From: Gari tellinella
Taxonomy: Eukaryota > Mollusca > Bivalvia > Cardiida > Psammobiidae
Length of the DNA stretch: 64,000 nucleotides
Assembly: GCA_922989275.2 (NCBI GenBank)
Contig: OV277862.1
Coordinates: forward strand, 48,323,786 to 48,387,785
Direction of reading: 5' to 3'
Each line of letters opens with the position of its first letter. The stretch's first letter is position 1. A program made the position numbers and the translations under genes. The notes under the pieces were generated by a model. That model had not been told where the DNA came from and did no database searches. It saw nothing but the letters and a program-made list of their open reading frames with translations. Positions 21,905 through 33,365 of the stretch are shown piece after piece.

Positions 21905-22076
21905 GCCAAGAGTGCACTTACCCTATGCAAACAGTGTAGATACAGGTCAATTTATCTGCACTGCTTGTCATTTTGCAATAATTTGCAAAGGAAAAAACCT
22001 TAAACAGTAAAATATGGACGTATTTTAATTGGAAAATGACAATGCCAATTTGAAGTTTCAGGTTTGAATGAGTTAA
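21905..22076. mobile_element. Family F MITE, right part
   Basis: CAAACAGTGTAGATACAGGTC, a short decayed hairpin, CTTGTCATTTTGCAATAATT, and the end GGTTTGAATGAGTTAA. Confidence 0.65.
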
Positions 22077-22370
22077 CCTGTTTTACAGTCCAACTTCGGA
22101 TTGTAAAAAGCTGGTTTGAAAAAGTATGGAACTATACAGTGACAGATGATTGCTTAATGCGGGATCCTTTAAACTTTTCTGCTCTAGATACTTTTTCATT
22201 CATTAGGTTTAGAACTATGTGTTTTAAGACAGCTTTTTATCTTTTAATTAGATATAGAGACTGACCTGTCACTGACGGATATGTTGAAGTTTATCTATAA
22301 GTTCTGATATTTTGCATTTTAATAACTACATCATGATTATTACTCAAATTTCGACTGCGCTTTTTAATCA

Positions 22371-22500
22371 GTTAACCTATAGTGACGCACACACGCGTCG
22401 CTTACATATAGTGTACATGTACCTTGAAGAGCATGCAAACAGTGTGCTGCAACAACCCTCTGACCTGGGTATGTCCATATTGTCACTTTACAATATGTTG
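22371..22500. mobile_element. Family F MITE, left part
   Basis: CAGTTAACCTATAGTGACGC, then GCAAACAGTGTGCTGC with a decayed return. Bases 22501-22970 hold nothing recognised. Confidence 0.5.
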
Positions 22501-22971
22501 TTAGACAAATAACCTAATAACCTAATAATCTATAAAACCAAAAAGTTGACAAGATGTATGAGAAACTTGAGTTTTAATGCAAAATAATTTCAGGTACCCC
22601 CGATACAGAAACAAAACTCTTAACCAGAGAGAAAAGACATACAGATCCATTTGAAATGCACATTCTACCGTTAACTTTGCTATAGTGTAGCATAATACAC
22701 TCTTTCATCCAATGATAACGAATGTTACTTTCCAATGTGGCCTCGCATTTTTACCAACACATATAATTACAGCAAAAACATACAACGCATTCCGTTTACT
22801 TTCTCACTATGCTAGATTACAATGTTGTAATGAATCAGGTCCTAATTAAGCTTCAAAGAGAAGACGATACCAGCTTGGTTACATTCGTATAGCTGTGGAA
22901 ACAATCTGGAGCAGTTTGGTGTCATTTTTTAGTCTTTCGAATCGGTTTCATCCAAAATATTCTTATTTTTG

Positions 22972-23303
22972 TACAGTGCGTTGTTTGGAGGGAGTTGTTA
23001 TAGGGAGGAAAAAAGTATGTCCTTAGATTGCTGAGCATGACTTGGCTTACATTTTCAAACAGTTTGAACCCAGACCAGACGCCGCATAATGCGGCGTCTG
23101 GTCTGGGTTTAAACTGTTTGTCACTCGTCTTCATTTTTCTGCCGTCAAACACCCAACACGTAAATTTGAGCAAACACGGCAACCGACAATTTGAAGCAGA
23201 CGATATTGGTAGAAGTAAAAAAGGTTAGACATAAATGTCTAGTTTGGTGAACAGCGGCAAGCATTGTTGTGAGGAGGGACTCATTGTTCGGATGGCTGTT
23301 TTA
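22972..23303. mobile_element. Family E MITE with paired arm changes
   Basis: TACAGTGCGTTGTTTGGAGG at left; the right end is decayed. The hairpin at 23056-23120 has arms AACCCAGACCAGACGCCGC and GCGGCGTCTGGTCTGGGTT. GACCAGAC replaces GATCAGAC on both sides. Confidence 0.8.
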
Positions 23304-23399
23304 CATTTGTATTGATACATGACTTCCATTTCAGTCAATTGAATACTTTGTTGCAATATGCATGTCCATTGAATCATCATTAGCAGGTTCATATCATTG

Positions 23400-23609
23400 T
23401 ACAGTAAAACCTCGCTATTACGACCACTAAAACGAAGGCTAATTGAGTGTATAATAGACAGGTGACAGCTTAAAGCAAGGTGACAGTGAAACAGAAAGCT
23501 CCTATAGGAGCTTTCTGTTTCACTGTCACCTTGCTTTAAGCGGTCACCTATCGTAAACACCCTAATAATTAACATAATTTAGTGGTCGTAATAGCGAGGT
23601 TTTACTGTA
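23400..23609. mobile_element. Family D MITE, complete, young copy 2
   Basis: 210 bp, one base different from 15372-15581, with perfect terminal repeats at TCGCTATTACGACC and its complement. It is flanked on both sides by ATATCATTG (23391-23399 and 23610-23618), directly outside the terminal TA. Confidence 0.93.
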
Positions 23610-23880
23610 ATATCATTGGGTGGTAAAATCGATATAGGTCATTGCTTGCCCTGTGGATGAGACTATTACATTTGAGACATTATCCTGATATGAAAACTTT
23701 GTTAAAGGGATCTAGAATACTGAACATACCTCGACAAGCCAGGTTACTAACTCTTAATTGACAGTAGAAGACAGCCATTTAAGAATATGGTGTATTTCAT
23801 AGGTAATAAACACATGAATATTTGACCAGAAACACATAGCAGCTTCAATTTGAATATAATTACAATAAATATCATTGCGA

Positions 23881-24064
23881 TTAACCCATTGTTCCATAAA
23901 CATACCCTTTTTCTCATGTAATTTATTCATCGACTGAAGATTTTTTTCCAATTAAAGTAAGCAGCAGAGTGTGCCTTAAGACACATTTTACTTTACTTTC
24001 AACTTGTTTGACGTTGTAAACTTTCTTCACTACTAGAAACAGGCTATATGAGATAAATGGTTAA
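23881..24064. mobile_element. Family C MITE, shortened
   Basis: TTAACCCATTGTTCCATAAAC to GAGATAAATGGTTAA. The first hairpin arm is partly deleted; the return arm ACTTTACTTTCAACTTG remains. Bases 24065-24399 hold nothing recognised. Confidence 0.7.
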
Positions 24065-24399
24065 ATTACCTTTTTCATTCAACCGTATTGTATGTTTCTT
24101 GTAAAACTGTTATGGAAAAACACCCATACCATGACAATGATACAATTTTGTCATATATAAATGTTTTCATTTGCAGGAATACTAATACGAATGAAGTTTA
24201 TTTGTAGATAATTGTATGCGTGGTAATGTTAAGATCTTTTTATATGTGCAGTTATTTGAAGACTACAAACTATCAGACTATCATTTCTGAAACTCCACCC
24301 TTTTTCATGTTTTATTACAATAAACCATTACCGTATAGTTTACCCAAACTCGTAATCCTGTCGTCTTTATTGCAATAAAACGCCAGTTTATTGAGTTAA

Positions 24400-24597
24400 T
24401 ACAGACGAAACTCGATAGTGCGAACTCGCGTTAGTTCGAACATACCCATATATCAATGTTAAAACGTGGCTTAGCCACGTTTTAACCTTGAAATACGGGT
24501 ATGTCCGACTTCAGCGAGATTGGCTTATCGAAATTCAACTTATGAAGTAATGGTACGAAGGATTTAAGCGAGTTCGAAGTATCGAGTTTCGACTATA
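24400..24597. mobile_element. Family H MITE (pogo/Tigger-like ends)
   Basis: TACAGACGAAACTCGATAGTG at left and TATCGAGTTTCGACTATA at right; GCGAACTCGC and GCGAGTTCG lie inside them. The centre is a perfect AAAACGTGGCTTAGCCACGTTTT palindrome between two CCCATAT/TACGGGTATG blocks. TA is the likely target. Confidence 0.8.
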
Positions 24598-24944
24598 TTT
24601 GTTTATCTACATCTCAAACTGAACAGCCGACTCACAGATATATACCTGTTCAAGTGATGAATTAGTTGCCTATCTTAGAGAGAATCGCCCAGTATGCTAC
24701 CATAGCGGAAAGAAGTGATATCCTATAAAACAAGTTGGGATTCAAGAGACGTTTTTCACTCATTGTCCACTTGGTTGTTATACCAGAAAACCCGAATATT
24801 GTGTAACATTAACTCATTTATGCCTGGGTATTGCAATGAACTCTCCCTATAAACTTGTTGAAATATTTCATTAAAGATAAACAATGATGTTCGAAGAACA
24901 TTGAAATATTTTTCCATACAGCAGAACATTACATATGTCATATC

Positions 24945-25012
24945 TAACAGTGCAGACCCTGACGAGATACTGCAAAACGCGGTGTCTGATCAGAGTTTAG
25001 ATAGTTTCAATG
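24945..25012. repeat. Decayed P1/F hairpin
   Basis: AACAGTGCAGACCCTGACGAG with the return GGTGTCTGATCAGAGTTTAG. Confidence 0.5.
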
Positions 25013-25239
25013 TCTCCATTAATAGACAAGTTAAGCTTAGATGGGTTCAGGTTTTTTTTGTTCTTTTAACAACAACTTTAAACCCTAAATTATTTGTCTT
25101 TTCAAAACATCCTCTTGGCAAGGGATCTGTAGCAGTTATAAACATATTATATAAACAACATATTATTTGATAAAGTAGCTTATTTATAAATCTCTCTTAA
25201 TCCCATAGCCTGTTCCTAATATTAAAAGAAGATGGTCAC

Positions 25240-25486
25240 TTACCCCTTTCACTCTCAATCGCGCTTCAAAGTGCGTTTGCAAACAGTTTGGATCCTGATC
25301 AGACGCCGCGTACAACGCGGCCTCTGATCAAGACCCAAGCTGTTTGACACTCGTTTTGAAATTTCTTCAGTCATACTTATTTTTTTAACTTTGAAACGGC
25401 GTTGCAGACAACAAAATTGAAGCAGACTACAATTAAACGGCGAAGGGGTAAAACTCTCACGAAAGTTTTGGTAGTGAAAAGGTTAA
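25240..25486. mobile_element. Family B (B3 type) MITE, complete
   Basis: TTACCCCTTTCACTCTCAATC at left. The P1 hairpin near 25278-25344 has a GCCGCGTACAACGCGGC tip. The extended right end is AACGGCGAAGGGGTAAAACTC with a final GTGAAAAGGTTAA. Confidence 0.8.
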
Positions 25487-25522
25487 AGCAATTTAAAAGT
25501 AACGCAGAATGTTCCTTAAATA

Positions 25523-25654
25523 CCCAACCTGTTTGACACTCAGTTCAATATTTCTTAATTCAAAATACATTTTACCTTAACTTTAAATTTGAGAAATAAT
25601 AGAAGGAGGCACTTATTTAAAATTGATGACGTCATGGCAGTAAAGGGGCTAATT
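25523..25654. mobile_element. Family B right-half fragment
   Basis: ACCTGTTTGACACTCAGTTC to TGATGACGTCATGGCAGTAA then AGGGGCTAA. Only the last bases of the hairpin remain. Confidence 0.65.
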
Positions 25655-25954
25655 AATTACTACTTGTCAGTATGTATGTACCATCTTTCCTCTGGTAGGT
25701 GCCGAAAAGAACGACCTTTTTATACAGACTGCTGACGTACTCTCGGCTGGTCAGTTAACATTGCCGGAGTCTCTCGTCAGTCTACAAGCCTGTCTTTTGG
25801 GAATGTGCAAGTACTTATTAATGCCAAGAGGTGAATTCTTGCAATTACTACAAGCTTGTCTATGTTGTTATAGACTGGCTTATTTCGATGCAGAATTTTC
25901 TCATACAGGAAATGTTTTATGAATGCCGATATGTGTCTTCGCATCATGATAAAT

Positions 25955-26066
25955 TGACCTACAGGAACTTTCTGTTTTACTGTGACATTGAGTTAGGCTA
26001 TCACCTGTCGTTTGAACAAACAATAAGCCTACGATTTAGTGGTCGTAATAGAGAGGTTTTACTGTA
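25955..26066. mobile_element. Family D MITE, right half
   Basis: AGGAACTTTCTGTTTTACTG, CTATCACCTGTCG, then AGTGGTCGTAATAGAGAGGT and TTTACTGTA. Confidence 0.75.
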
Positions 26067-26267
26067 TATCATATCTATCTTTGTTGGTAAGATTGAACGT
26101 CTGCTAGTACATGTATTCTGAGTGAAAATAATGGAGGAAGTTTTGTGTGAAGTATTAGAGAGTAAAATTGTATTCGTTAATATCAAATACATTCCCCTGG
26201 ACCCAGTCATGTTTGACAATACGTGTAATTTAGATATGTATTCTATTATTTTTCCCTAAATCTAGCT

Positions 26268-26431
26268 TTAACCCATTTCTGCCTAGCGTCTGATCAGAGT
26301 CTACAATGTTTGCTGATAGGAATTCCAACATAAAACAAATTAAAAATGACAATTAAGACCAGGCACCCCTTAAATATAAAACTAATCCAATATATAAACG
26401 TGGAAGAGCCCACTGGGCTCAAGTGGGTTAA
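26268..26431. mobile_element. Family G MITE, first hairpin arm deleted
   Basis: TTAACCCATTTCTGCCTAGC at left and GGGCTCAAGTGGGTTAA at right. Between them only GCGTCTGATCAGAGTCTACA of the hairpin remains. Bases 26432-26818 hold nothing recognised. Confidence 0.75.
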
Positions 26432-26818
26432 AACAATTGTAAAGATCACAGAAGTAACGCAATCAACATTGCGAAAGTTAACGGTTTAAAACAGACGATT
26501 ACATTTGGCGTGAAAGGAATCGTGAAAAGAACAGCGCGTTCTCTACTTTACATGTAATCTCTTCCACGTTTTGTAATACTAGCTGTTGCTACAGAGGCAA
26601 AACGCAACCGACAAATTTGCAAAATCGTTTTCAGAAGTACGTTCAACATTCGATACTTACGCAACTATTGAAACAATATGGCGAATAATTTCGAAGGTCT
26701 ATTCTGTGATTAATTGGTAGAAACATTACCCGTCCTTACAGATTGGAAGGTGAGGAAAAACTGAACATGCACCACTGAATTGTGAAAAAAGATTAATCAT
26801 GGTTCTTACTCTTTCAAA

Positions 26819-26925
26819 TCCTCAGACCTTTGTAGAGCTTACTGGTTATATTTGCAAACGGTGAAGACCCAGATCAGAAGGCTCCGTTAGGTTCCCTCTG
26901 AACAGGGTTTGTACTTTTTAAAAAC
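26819..26925. repeat. Decayed family F hairpin
   Basis: GCAAACGGTGAAGACCCAGATC with the tip GGCTCCGTTAGGTTCCC and a poor return arm. Confidence 0.55.
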
Positions 26926-27269
26926 ATATATTTTATGGGTGTTTGTTATCATACATGTACAAAAATTGCTACGATTTATACTAGAAGTACACAAAGAGAT
27001 AATGAATTTTCGTACATACAACAGATAGTATAGAGTGTTGAAAGGATTCAGATAATAGAACGTATGCTAAAGCACTTACAGTTTTGGTAATAATTTGATT
27101 CCCAATTAATTCGCAATACTCATGAAGGGTGACTGCTTGAGGAGAACGACTTGTAAAATATGCCTTAGGTGGATGTCTGTTTCATTTGTAACTATACTTG
27201 TAACTGTAACAGATTAGGATGACGTGTCCAAGACATGACCAAGCATTCTTTGTGATAAGGTAAATACTT

Positions 27270-27509
27270 TTAACACATTCAACCCTAGCAACATGTATAC
27301 TCGTCATTAACAAACAAATTACCTATAAAGTGCACACTAACAATGTGCAAACAGTATAGACCCTGATCAAAGTGCCCTTGCAGGGGCCCTCTGATCAGGG
27401 TCTGTACTGTTTGTCATTTTGCAAAATCATTTCTAAACATATTTGAAATAATGAAACCTATTTGGAAACTGGAATTTACCATTTGAAATCTCAAGGATGA
27501 CCGACTTAA
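27270..27509. mobile_element. Family F MITE, nearly complete
   Basis: TTAACACATTCAACCCTAGC, an imperfect GTATACTCGTCATTAAC block, the hairpin at 27348-27413 (AAACAGTATAGACCCTGATC with a CCTTGCAGGGG tip), GTTTGTCATTTTGCAAAATC, and the end GATGACCGACTTAA. Confidence 0.82.
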
Positions 27510-27743
27510 TGGTGTCTATAGGAGGGAAAGGGTACACTCCAAATATCGAAAGTTTGGAATGCAACTGTTTGTTTAAATCTAAATTCCACAAACGAAACAC
27601 TGGTATTCCTCCTGGTTTATTGTATCATTTAATTAGATAAGGATGTTCTGTATATGTCATTTTCTATCATTGTTTATTCTTTCAATACGTTCCCAGTTTC
27701 ATCAGTGCCTACTGACAAGGCTAGTCGTCACATGTTTTTGTTC

Positions 27744-27981
27744 TTAACTCTTTCATTGCCTTGATGATGTCATAACCCATCGCCATACCGCCGTCTGATT
27801 AAAAAAGCTTTCTGCTTTCATTTATTAATTTGAGAGTTTATGGCAGTTTGGCATAAAAGACATTGGTATTTAATGTCAAACAGTTTGAATCCTGATCAGA
27901 CGCCGCTTAAAGCGGCGTCTGATCAGGATCCAGACTGTTTGAAAAAGGCAATGAATACGCGCTTGGCAGTGAAAGGGTTAA
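27744..27981. mobile_element. Family B MITE, complete
   Basis: TTAACTCTTTCATTGCCTTG to GGCAGTGAAAGGGTTAA. The hairpin at 27877-27941 has a GCCGCTTAAAGCGGC tip, a paired change relative to the common GCCGCGTNACGCGGC. Confidence 0.85.
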
Positions 27982-28109
27982 ATGTGTAAACGTTTCTTTT
28001 ACTGACACATTGCTGTGACGTTCTCTTTCATATCCAATTTCCCTGAATCGTACGCAAGAATGATAAATCCTTCATGTTTAACACACTACAGACCAATTTG
28101 TGTCATTGT

Positions 28110-28180
28110 TGCAAATAGTTTAGATCTTGATGAGACACCGAGCAACAAGGTGTCTTAAATGGATTCAAAGTATTTGACAC
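28110..28180. repeat. Decayed P1 hairpin
   Basis: GCAAATAGTTTAGATCTTGATGAG with an ACACCGAGCAACAAGGTGTC tip and the return ATGGATTCAAAGTATTTG. The left flank TGTTTAACACACTACAGACC suggests family B. Confidence 0.55.
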
Positions 28181-28435
28181 TTTAGATATATTTTTAAATC
28201 TCACATTGAAATATATTAACTTTGAAAGTCGTTGCAAGTTATATTGTTGTTGACAACTGCAGCGTGATAATGATTAAACATAGGAATAAAAACCTCGCAT
28301 TCCACAGACAATTCAAAGTCTTTGGGAGCAAATTACCCTCGTCGACATGTTTCTCTCTGGGCGACCAACTCCCAAAAACAATCCGCTTGAAAATAATTGT
28401 CAGTACATGCTTCTGGTAACCTTGAACACGCTTTG

Positions 28436-28650
28436 AAATTGTCGTCTGCAAAATAAGTTGTCTGCAGCAATTCAAAGAGTTGATTTATCTGTATTTCGTT
28501 CCGAAAATAGCATCACAATGTCAAACAGTTTTGACCCAGATGAGACACCGAGTTACTCGGCGTCTCATCAGGATCAAAACTGTTTGTAATTGCTATAACA
28601 AATTCTTCCAAAACGTGCAGAAGGTTAAAATGCACGGCATGCTCGTGCAA
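28436..28650. mobile_element. Family B (B2 type) MITE
   Basis: Sub-terminal blocks ATTGTCGTCTGCAAAATAAG and TTGTCTGCAGC come before the hairpin at 28522-28586. Its arms carry GATGAGACACCGAG and CTCGGCGTCTCATC. The right end is diverged (GCACGGCATGCTCGTG). Confidence 0.65.
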
Positions 28651-28889
28651 ATGATTAATATCAATGCTCGGGACTTGTCAGTCGACTCTGATATTCTCGT
28701 CGTCTCGCAATGTTTGTGTTTTTCTGCTGCCAATTTGTGCATTTTTTCTGGAGTAGGTGTTGAAAGTCTTTCGTCACTGATGAAATATAGCCATACAATA
28801 TGAGTGCAGCCGCTGATGCAAATAAATTAAAACAGGAAACCTTACCCCCGTGCACAAGTCGACCATATATTATTAACCCCTTATCATGC

Positions 28890-29141
28890 TTAACCCTTTC
28901 CCCCAAGAAGCGACTTTTAGCGTATCTAATGTATTCCTCCGCTGAAGAAAATAGTTCCCGTTTATACCGGCATGAACAATTACCATGACAAATAGTTTTA
29001 TATAGCCTAGCAGATTGTAGTTTAAAGCAGGCTGAAAGTAAAGCAGAATGTGCCTTAAGGCACATTCTGCTTTACTTTCAACCTGCTTTAAGTGATCACC
29101 TATATTTTATGTTATAAACGGGTTATTGGGTAAAGGGTTAA
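28890..29141. mobile_element. Family C MITE, complete, near-perfect hairpin
   Basis: TTAACCCTTTCCCCCAAGAAG to TTATTGGGTAAAGGGTTAA. The P2 hairpin at 29021-29091 has GAATGTGCCTTAAGGCACATTC at its tip, where GTGCC/GGCAC is a paired change from the usual GCGCC/GGCGC. Confidence 0.88.
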
Positions 29142-29493
29142 GAAGACTTGCAAATTTATTTGAAAACTGAATAGCTATAGATCATATGTCGTGTATTTCG
29201 TATTTTGATGTGGATTCAAACAATTTGACATTCGTATTTAAAGACATGGTAGTTACTGAACATGAAATCAAAATTTCAACAATCTTGAAAATGATTGTTT
29301 TCAAATAGAATAGTTTAATAAATGCATGATTAAGACTCGGTACCCGAAACTCATGCACTTGCAGATTGGTGATAAATATTTACACCATGTAATTACTCAA
29401 TATTATTAAATTACAGCCAAGTGGCATCAAAGTCGACCAAGACCAAAGGCGATAAATAATCCGGGAGCTTAATCTTATGACGTAATAACCCAT

Positions 29494-29702
29494 TTAACAC
29501 ATTCATTGCCATACCATCGTCTGCTCGCAAAAAAGTAGCATATGCTTTTATTTCTTAAGTTTAGGATTTTAGGCAGTTTGAGGTGAGGTAAGAACAAGTT
29601 TACTTTCATCTGACGGGGCGTCCGATCTGGATCCCAAATAATTGCATATGTAAAGAACTTGGCTGCAAAAGCAGAATTAAAATGTTCGTTACTGGGGGTT
29701 AA
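29494..29702. mobile_element. Family B MITE, hairpin mostly lost
   Basis: TTAACACATTCATTGCCATAC at left, GTTACTGGGGGTTAA at right. One partial arm remains (GGGGCGTCCGATCTGGATCC). Confidence 0.7.
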
Positions 29703-30030
29703 CATATTTCACCATAGAAAAGTGGTAATTTGTTGATTTTATAACTATAAAAGCATTTTCTATAAAAACTCATTTCATAGCAACACGTTTTAATCTATCA
29801 TGGCTCTGAAAGAGTTATTATTGTGTCCTTGCCGGAAAATTTCATTATTATAGATCTACATATAATTATATACACACAACGACGCGGCTTCTCATTATTG
29901 TATACACTGTTTGCCATTTGCCAATGTCCTCTTCAAAATATAAAAGGCTTTAATAGGTTCGGATTAAATTGCGGGCATGTTGGCTGAACTTATATTGCTA
30001 TGAGTGTCAAACAGCTGTATTCCAAACCAG

Positions 30031-30234
30031 GGGCCCGTTTCATAAAACTTCCTACGACAAAAAGCGGTCGTAGGTCAAAACCTTAGAACACATTTAATTT
30101 TTAATTTCTCTTTTTAAGACGATTCCAAAAAGATGTCACAAGATATGATTAGATGGAGAAATAAATAACAATTGCGACTTTTATAATCTTACTTACGACA
30201 ACATTTGTCGTATAAAAAGTTATGAAACGGGCCC
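30031..30234. mobile_element. MITE with GGGCCCGTTTCATAA ends
   Basis: 204 bp, GGGCCCGTTTCATAAAACTT and the complement of its start at right (TATGAAACGGGCCC); inner pairs of TCGTA blocks. It interrupts a P1 hairpin arm: TTCCAAACCAG on the left and AGACACTTAG on the right rejoin as CCAGACAC, with AG present on both sides. Ends of this type are common in marine invertebrate genomes; the superfamily is left open. Confidence 0.85.
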
Positions 30235-30747
30235 AGACACTTAGTAACGCAAGTTCCATCATTTTGACACCGATCTAAATGTATATGCAACCAAATGCCT
30301 ATGCGCCTAAACGAGAAACAAACCAAACAACAATTTAAAGCAGACCGTTATGTTGCAGTGAAGAGGCAAGTGTGTACAGTTTACAATAACAGTTCTAATC
30401 ATCGGTACGCCCAGTATAGCTGTAATATCTTAGAATTAAAAAACAATTGCTTTTATCGCACAACAATTTGTTCAAAAGGTGTAAGCTGAACGGCAAAAAT
30501 TATAGACCTTGCTCCTCTTTAAGGAATAGTGCGATCATGGTCTTCACTGTTTTCTCAGGTATGTCTGCCCCAATACCTAGGGTCGTCACGGTATTCATAA
30601 CTATAGTATGCACTTCTTTCGTTCTATAATAGAATACCAAACAGACTAGCACTATCAAAAGATCTTCTGAATAATGATCCAACAACGTTTTGACTGTTCC
30701 ATACAGAAACCTCTTTCAAACCTTTCATGATCAAATTATTCGGGAGA

Positions 30748-30930
30748 TATTTACCCTATCACCGCTTTATTGTCGTCTGCTTAAGTATTGATTTCTGCAA
30801 GACTCGTTTCAAATTTGTTTGACTTAATAAATATCGATAAAAGTGTCAAACAGTTACGGGGCGGCTGATCAGGACCTAAACTACTGTTTGCAAATGCGCT
30901 TTAAGGCGTCATTGAGAGGGAAAGAATTAA
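30748..30930. mobile_element. Family B MITE, shortened hairpin
   Basis: TTTACCCTATCACCGCTTTATTG at left, with GTCGTCTGCTTAAG, GTCAAACAGTTACGGGGCGG and the return GATCAGGACC; right end near GAGAGGGAAAGAATTAAG. Confidence 0.6.
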
Positions 30931-31189
30931 GCAGACAGCGATATTTCCCCCAGCTGCTGATGGAGGGGTCTGTATAGGTGTTGCACGTTTGAGGGCCCAT
31001 GTTTCAGACGCTGGTACTTGCATGTTAAACATTCAGCCTGGTGTTTGAAGCCACGGCGCGTATGGTTTTCTCGTTAGAGCTCTTCACGTGGAATTACAAT
31101 GGATCTTCCAGACAAAGTTAATTGAAAGGAAAAGCTGGAACGAATACGGTCTAATATATTATTTCAAAAAACGGATAATGGCTACTAAA

Positions 31190-31938
31190 ACAATGGAGAC
31201 TCGATAACTCAAACTGACTTAAGTCGAACATGCCCTTATTTCTTCATCCCAAGCTTCCTTACACTGAACATATCCCTATTTCCGCAGTTGATATTCGACG
31301 ACTCAACTTACCTTAATTCGAATATACCCTTACTTAGTCTGTTGGAATTCGATGACTTGATTTATTTTGTGTGTTGTTCGTAGGGATTTGTTATAGGGTG
31401 GAAAATTGGTAACGCGGCGTCTGATCTGCATTCAAGCTGTTTGTTACTCGTCAGTATGTGTTTTTCTGTCAAAATGTCCAATATGTAAATCTGAGAAAAA
31501 CAGCAAATGACAACTTTAAGCAGACGATTTCGCAGCAGTGAAACGGTTTGACATGCTTGTCAAAATTTGGGATCAGCGGCAAGCGCTGTTTCAAGCAGGG
31601 AATCGTTGTTCAGAGGGCCGTTGTATAGGGAGGAAACACTGTATTCTGTTTTCTTCACTTTATATTCTACGACTCAAGTTTCTTTAAGTTGAATCTACCC
31701 TTATTTCTTCAGTTGAAATTTGATGACTCGAGTTTCCTTAAGTCGAACATTACCTAATTTCGTCTGTTGAAATTCGAGTATTGAGCTTCCTTAAGTGGAA
31801 CGTACCCTAATATCAAACATTTAAACTTTGAAATACGGGTATTACGACTTAAGTGAATGCAAGTTATCGACATTTAATGTATCGGCATGAATAGGTTCGG
31901 TTTAAAAAGTTTGAGGTATCGATTTACGACTGTCTATA
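31190..31938. mobile_element. Family H element with internal tandem units, interrupted by family E
   Basis: The ends are TGGAGACTCGATAACTCAAAC and AGGTATCGATTTACGACTG. Between them a unit of about 60 bp (GTCGAACATACCCTTATTTC, then a GTTGAAATTCGATGACTC block) recurs at least four times with variations. A family E copy sits at 31365-31643. This is a longer form than the simple H copies at 24400 and 32345. Confidence 0.65.
31365..31643. mobile_element. Family E MITE nested in family H
   Basis: The left end is truncated (GTGTGTTGTTCGTAGGG). Only the second hairpin arm remains (ACGCGGCGTCTGATCTGCAT). The right end is GGAGGAAACACTGTA. Confidence 0.75.
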
Positions 31939-32344
31939 CTTTCACAGACGGGTATCTGCTATTGCTTCATTACTATTGCATTTTGAAATTTAAAACATAT
32001 AACTAACAACCGTTATTAGGTTTTGATCGATGTCATCATAAATTATTGGATTCATTCTGGTTAAACACTGAATCGCCGAGAAGAAGGTCATACATTTACT
32101 TTTCAAAAGACAAATATTTAAATATAACCGTTCATCGGAGCTATATGACAATTGTATTTGTTGCTGTACCGTAAAACCTAACCGGTTTTCAATCTGACAG
32201 ACCTATTACAACAATAATCGGTAACAGGAAATATAAACTCAATGGTTACAGACGTAGAACTTGTAACTACGACTGCAGCTTACTTATTGATATCACTGGT
32301 AGTAGTGGAACTCTCTTGATGATCATGGCATGACAATATTGCAG

Positions 32345-32535
32345 GAGCTTGATAATTCTAATTCGAGTAATTTCGAATATACCCATATTTCAAAGTTAAA
32401 ATGTGGCTAAGCCACGTTTTAACTTTGAAATATTGGTATTTTCGACTTAAGCGAGATCGACTTATCAAAATTCAACTTGTAAAATACTGGTACGATCAAT
32501 GTATGCGAGTTCGAAGTATCGAGTTTCGAGTGTAT
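32345..32535. mobile_element. Family H MITE, diverged
   Basis: AATATACCCATATTTCAAAG, the AAAATGTGGCTAAGCCACGTTTT centre, ACTTAAGCGAGATCGACTTA, and GAGTTCGAAGTATCGAGTTT. The centre is G/T-shifted on one side only compared with 24400-24597. Confidence 0.75.
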
Positions 32536-32920
32536 TGCAGGAAATATCAGCCATTTCCAGAGTGATTACTCTCTTTGATGAATTGGATATCATGTCAGAC
32601 ATTCAGTTACAAGGAAACAAATCCTCCACGGTTACATATCTAGAATTGTTCGGCACCGAGACTGTGACATAATTATTGATAATTCACCAGATGCTCAACA
32701 ATTAATTCTTGATGCTGCCATGATTAGGCACGACAAAAGCGGGCGGAGAATGTATTGCATGAATACATATCTCGGAGATGTGGGATTTTCATGTCATTAT
32801 GTTTTTATCGTATAGTAAAGGGTATTAATTATGATATTACAAACAAAGTTTCTTTGACCGACTGTAGCTTCGTACAGCACGATGAGAAGTAAATTTTCGG
32901 TTCATTCAATTTTAATTACT

Positions 32921-33003
32921 TACCACATCGCCTGTTTCTAGTAATACAGATAGGTAGTCACTTAAGGTAGGCTGAACGTAAATCAGAATGCGCCTTAACT
33001 TTT
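32921..33003. mobile_element. Family C fragment
   Basis: GCCTGTTTCTAGTAATACAG and one P2 arm (GGTAGGCTGAACGTAAATC). Bases 33004-33365 hold nothing recognised. Confidence 0.5.
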
Positions 33004-33365
33004 TCCTTACTGACACTTCAAATGGATAATTCCATGAGCGAAGAAAGCGGGTATAATAGTTTTTCATTCAAAAGGACACAACATTTTACCATTATATTAT
33101 AAAAATAATGTTCGCTGTTAAATGGGCATCTCAGAAAATTCTTAACAAAACTGTTCTACACCCAGTTGTCGCTTTTTAATATAAACATCCGTAAATAATG
33201 ACGGTTATGATTATTGTAAAAGCACTTAAGAGCTCGTAGAGATTATCTGTACTTTGATAGCCAACGATAACAAACACATTAAAGTGCTCATTGTTGCAAC
33301 ACAAAGATAAGACCCACCTTCCTTCTCACGCATTCCCTTTTAACTGTTTGTTAATGTGTATGAGT

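Noticed and set aside
23225..23575. 116-codon open frame sharing 60 residues with one at 15359-15547
   Set aside because: The shared peptide is just family D DNA read in the same frame in two copies; the palindrome gives an open frame on both strands.
28661..29065. 134-codon open frame on the minus strand
   Set aside because: Its first third lies in a family C MITE and the rest in decayed B sequence; no domain or splice structure.
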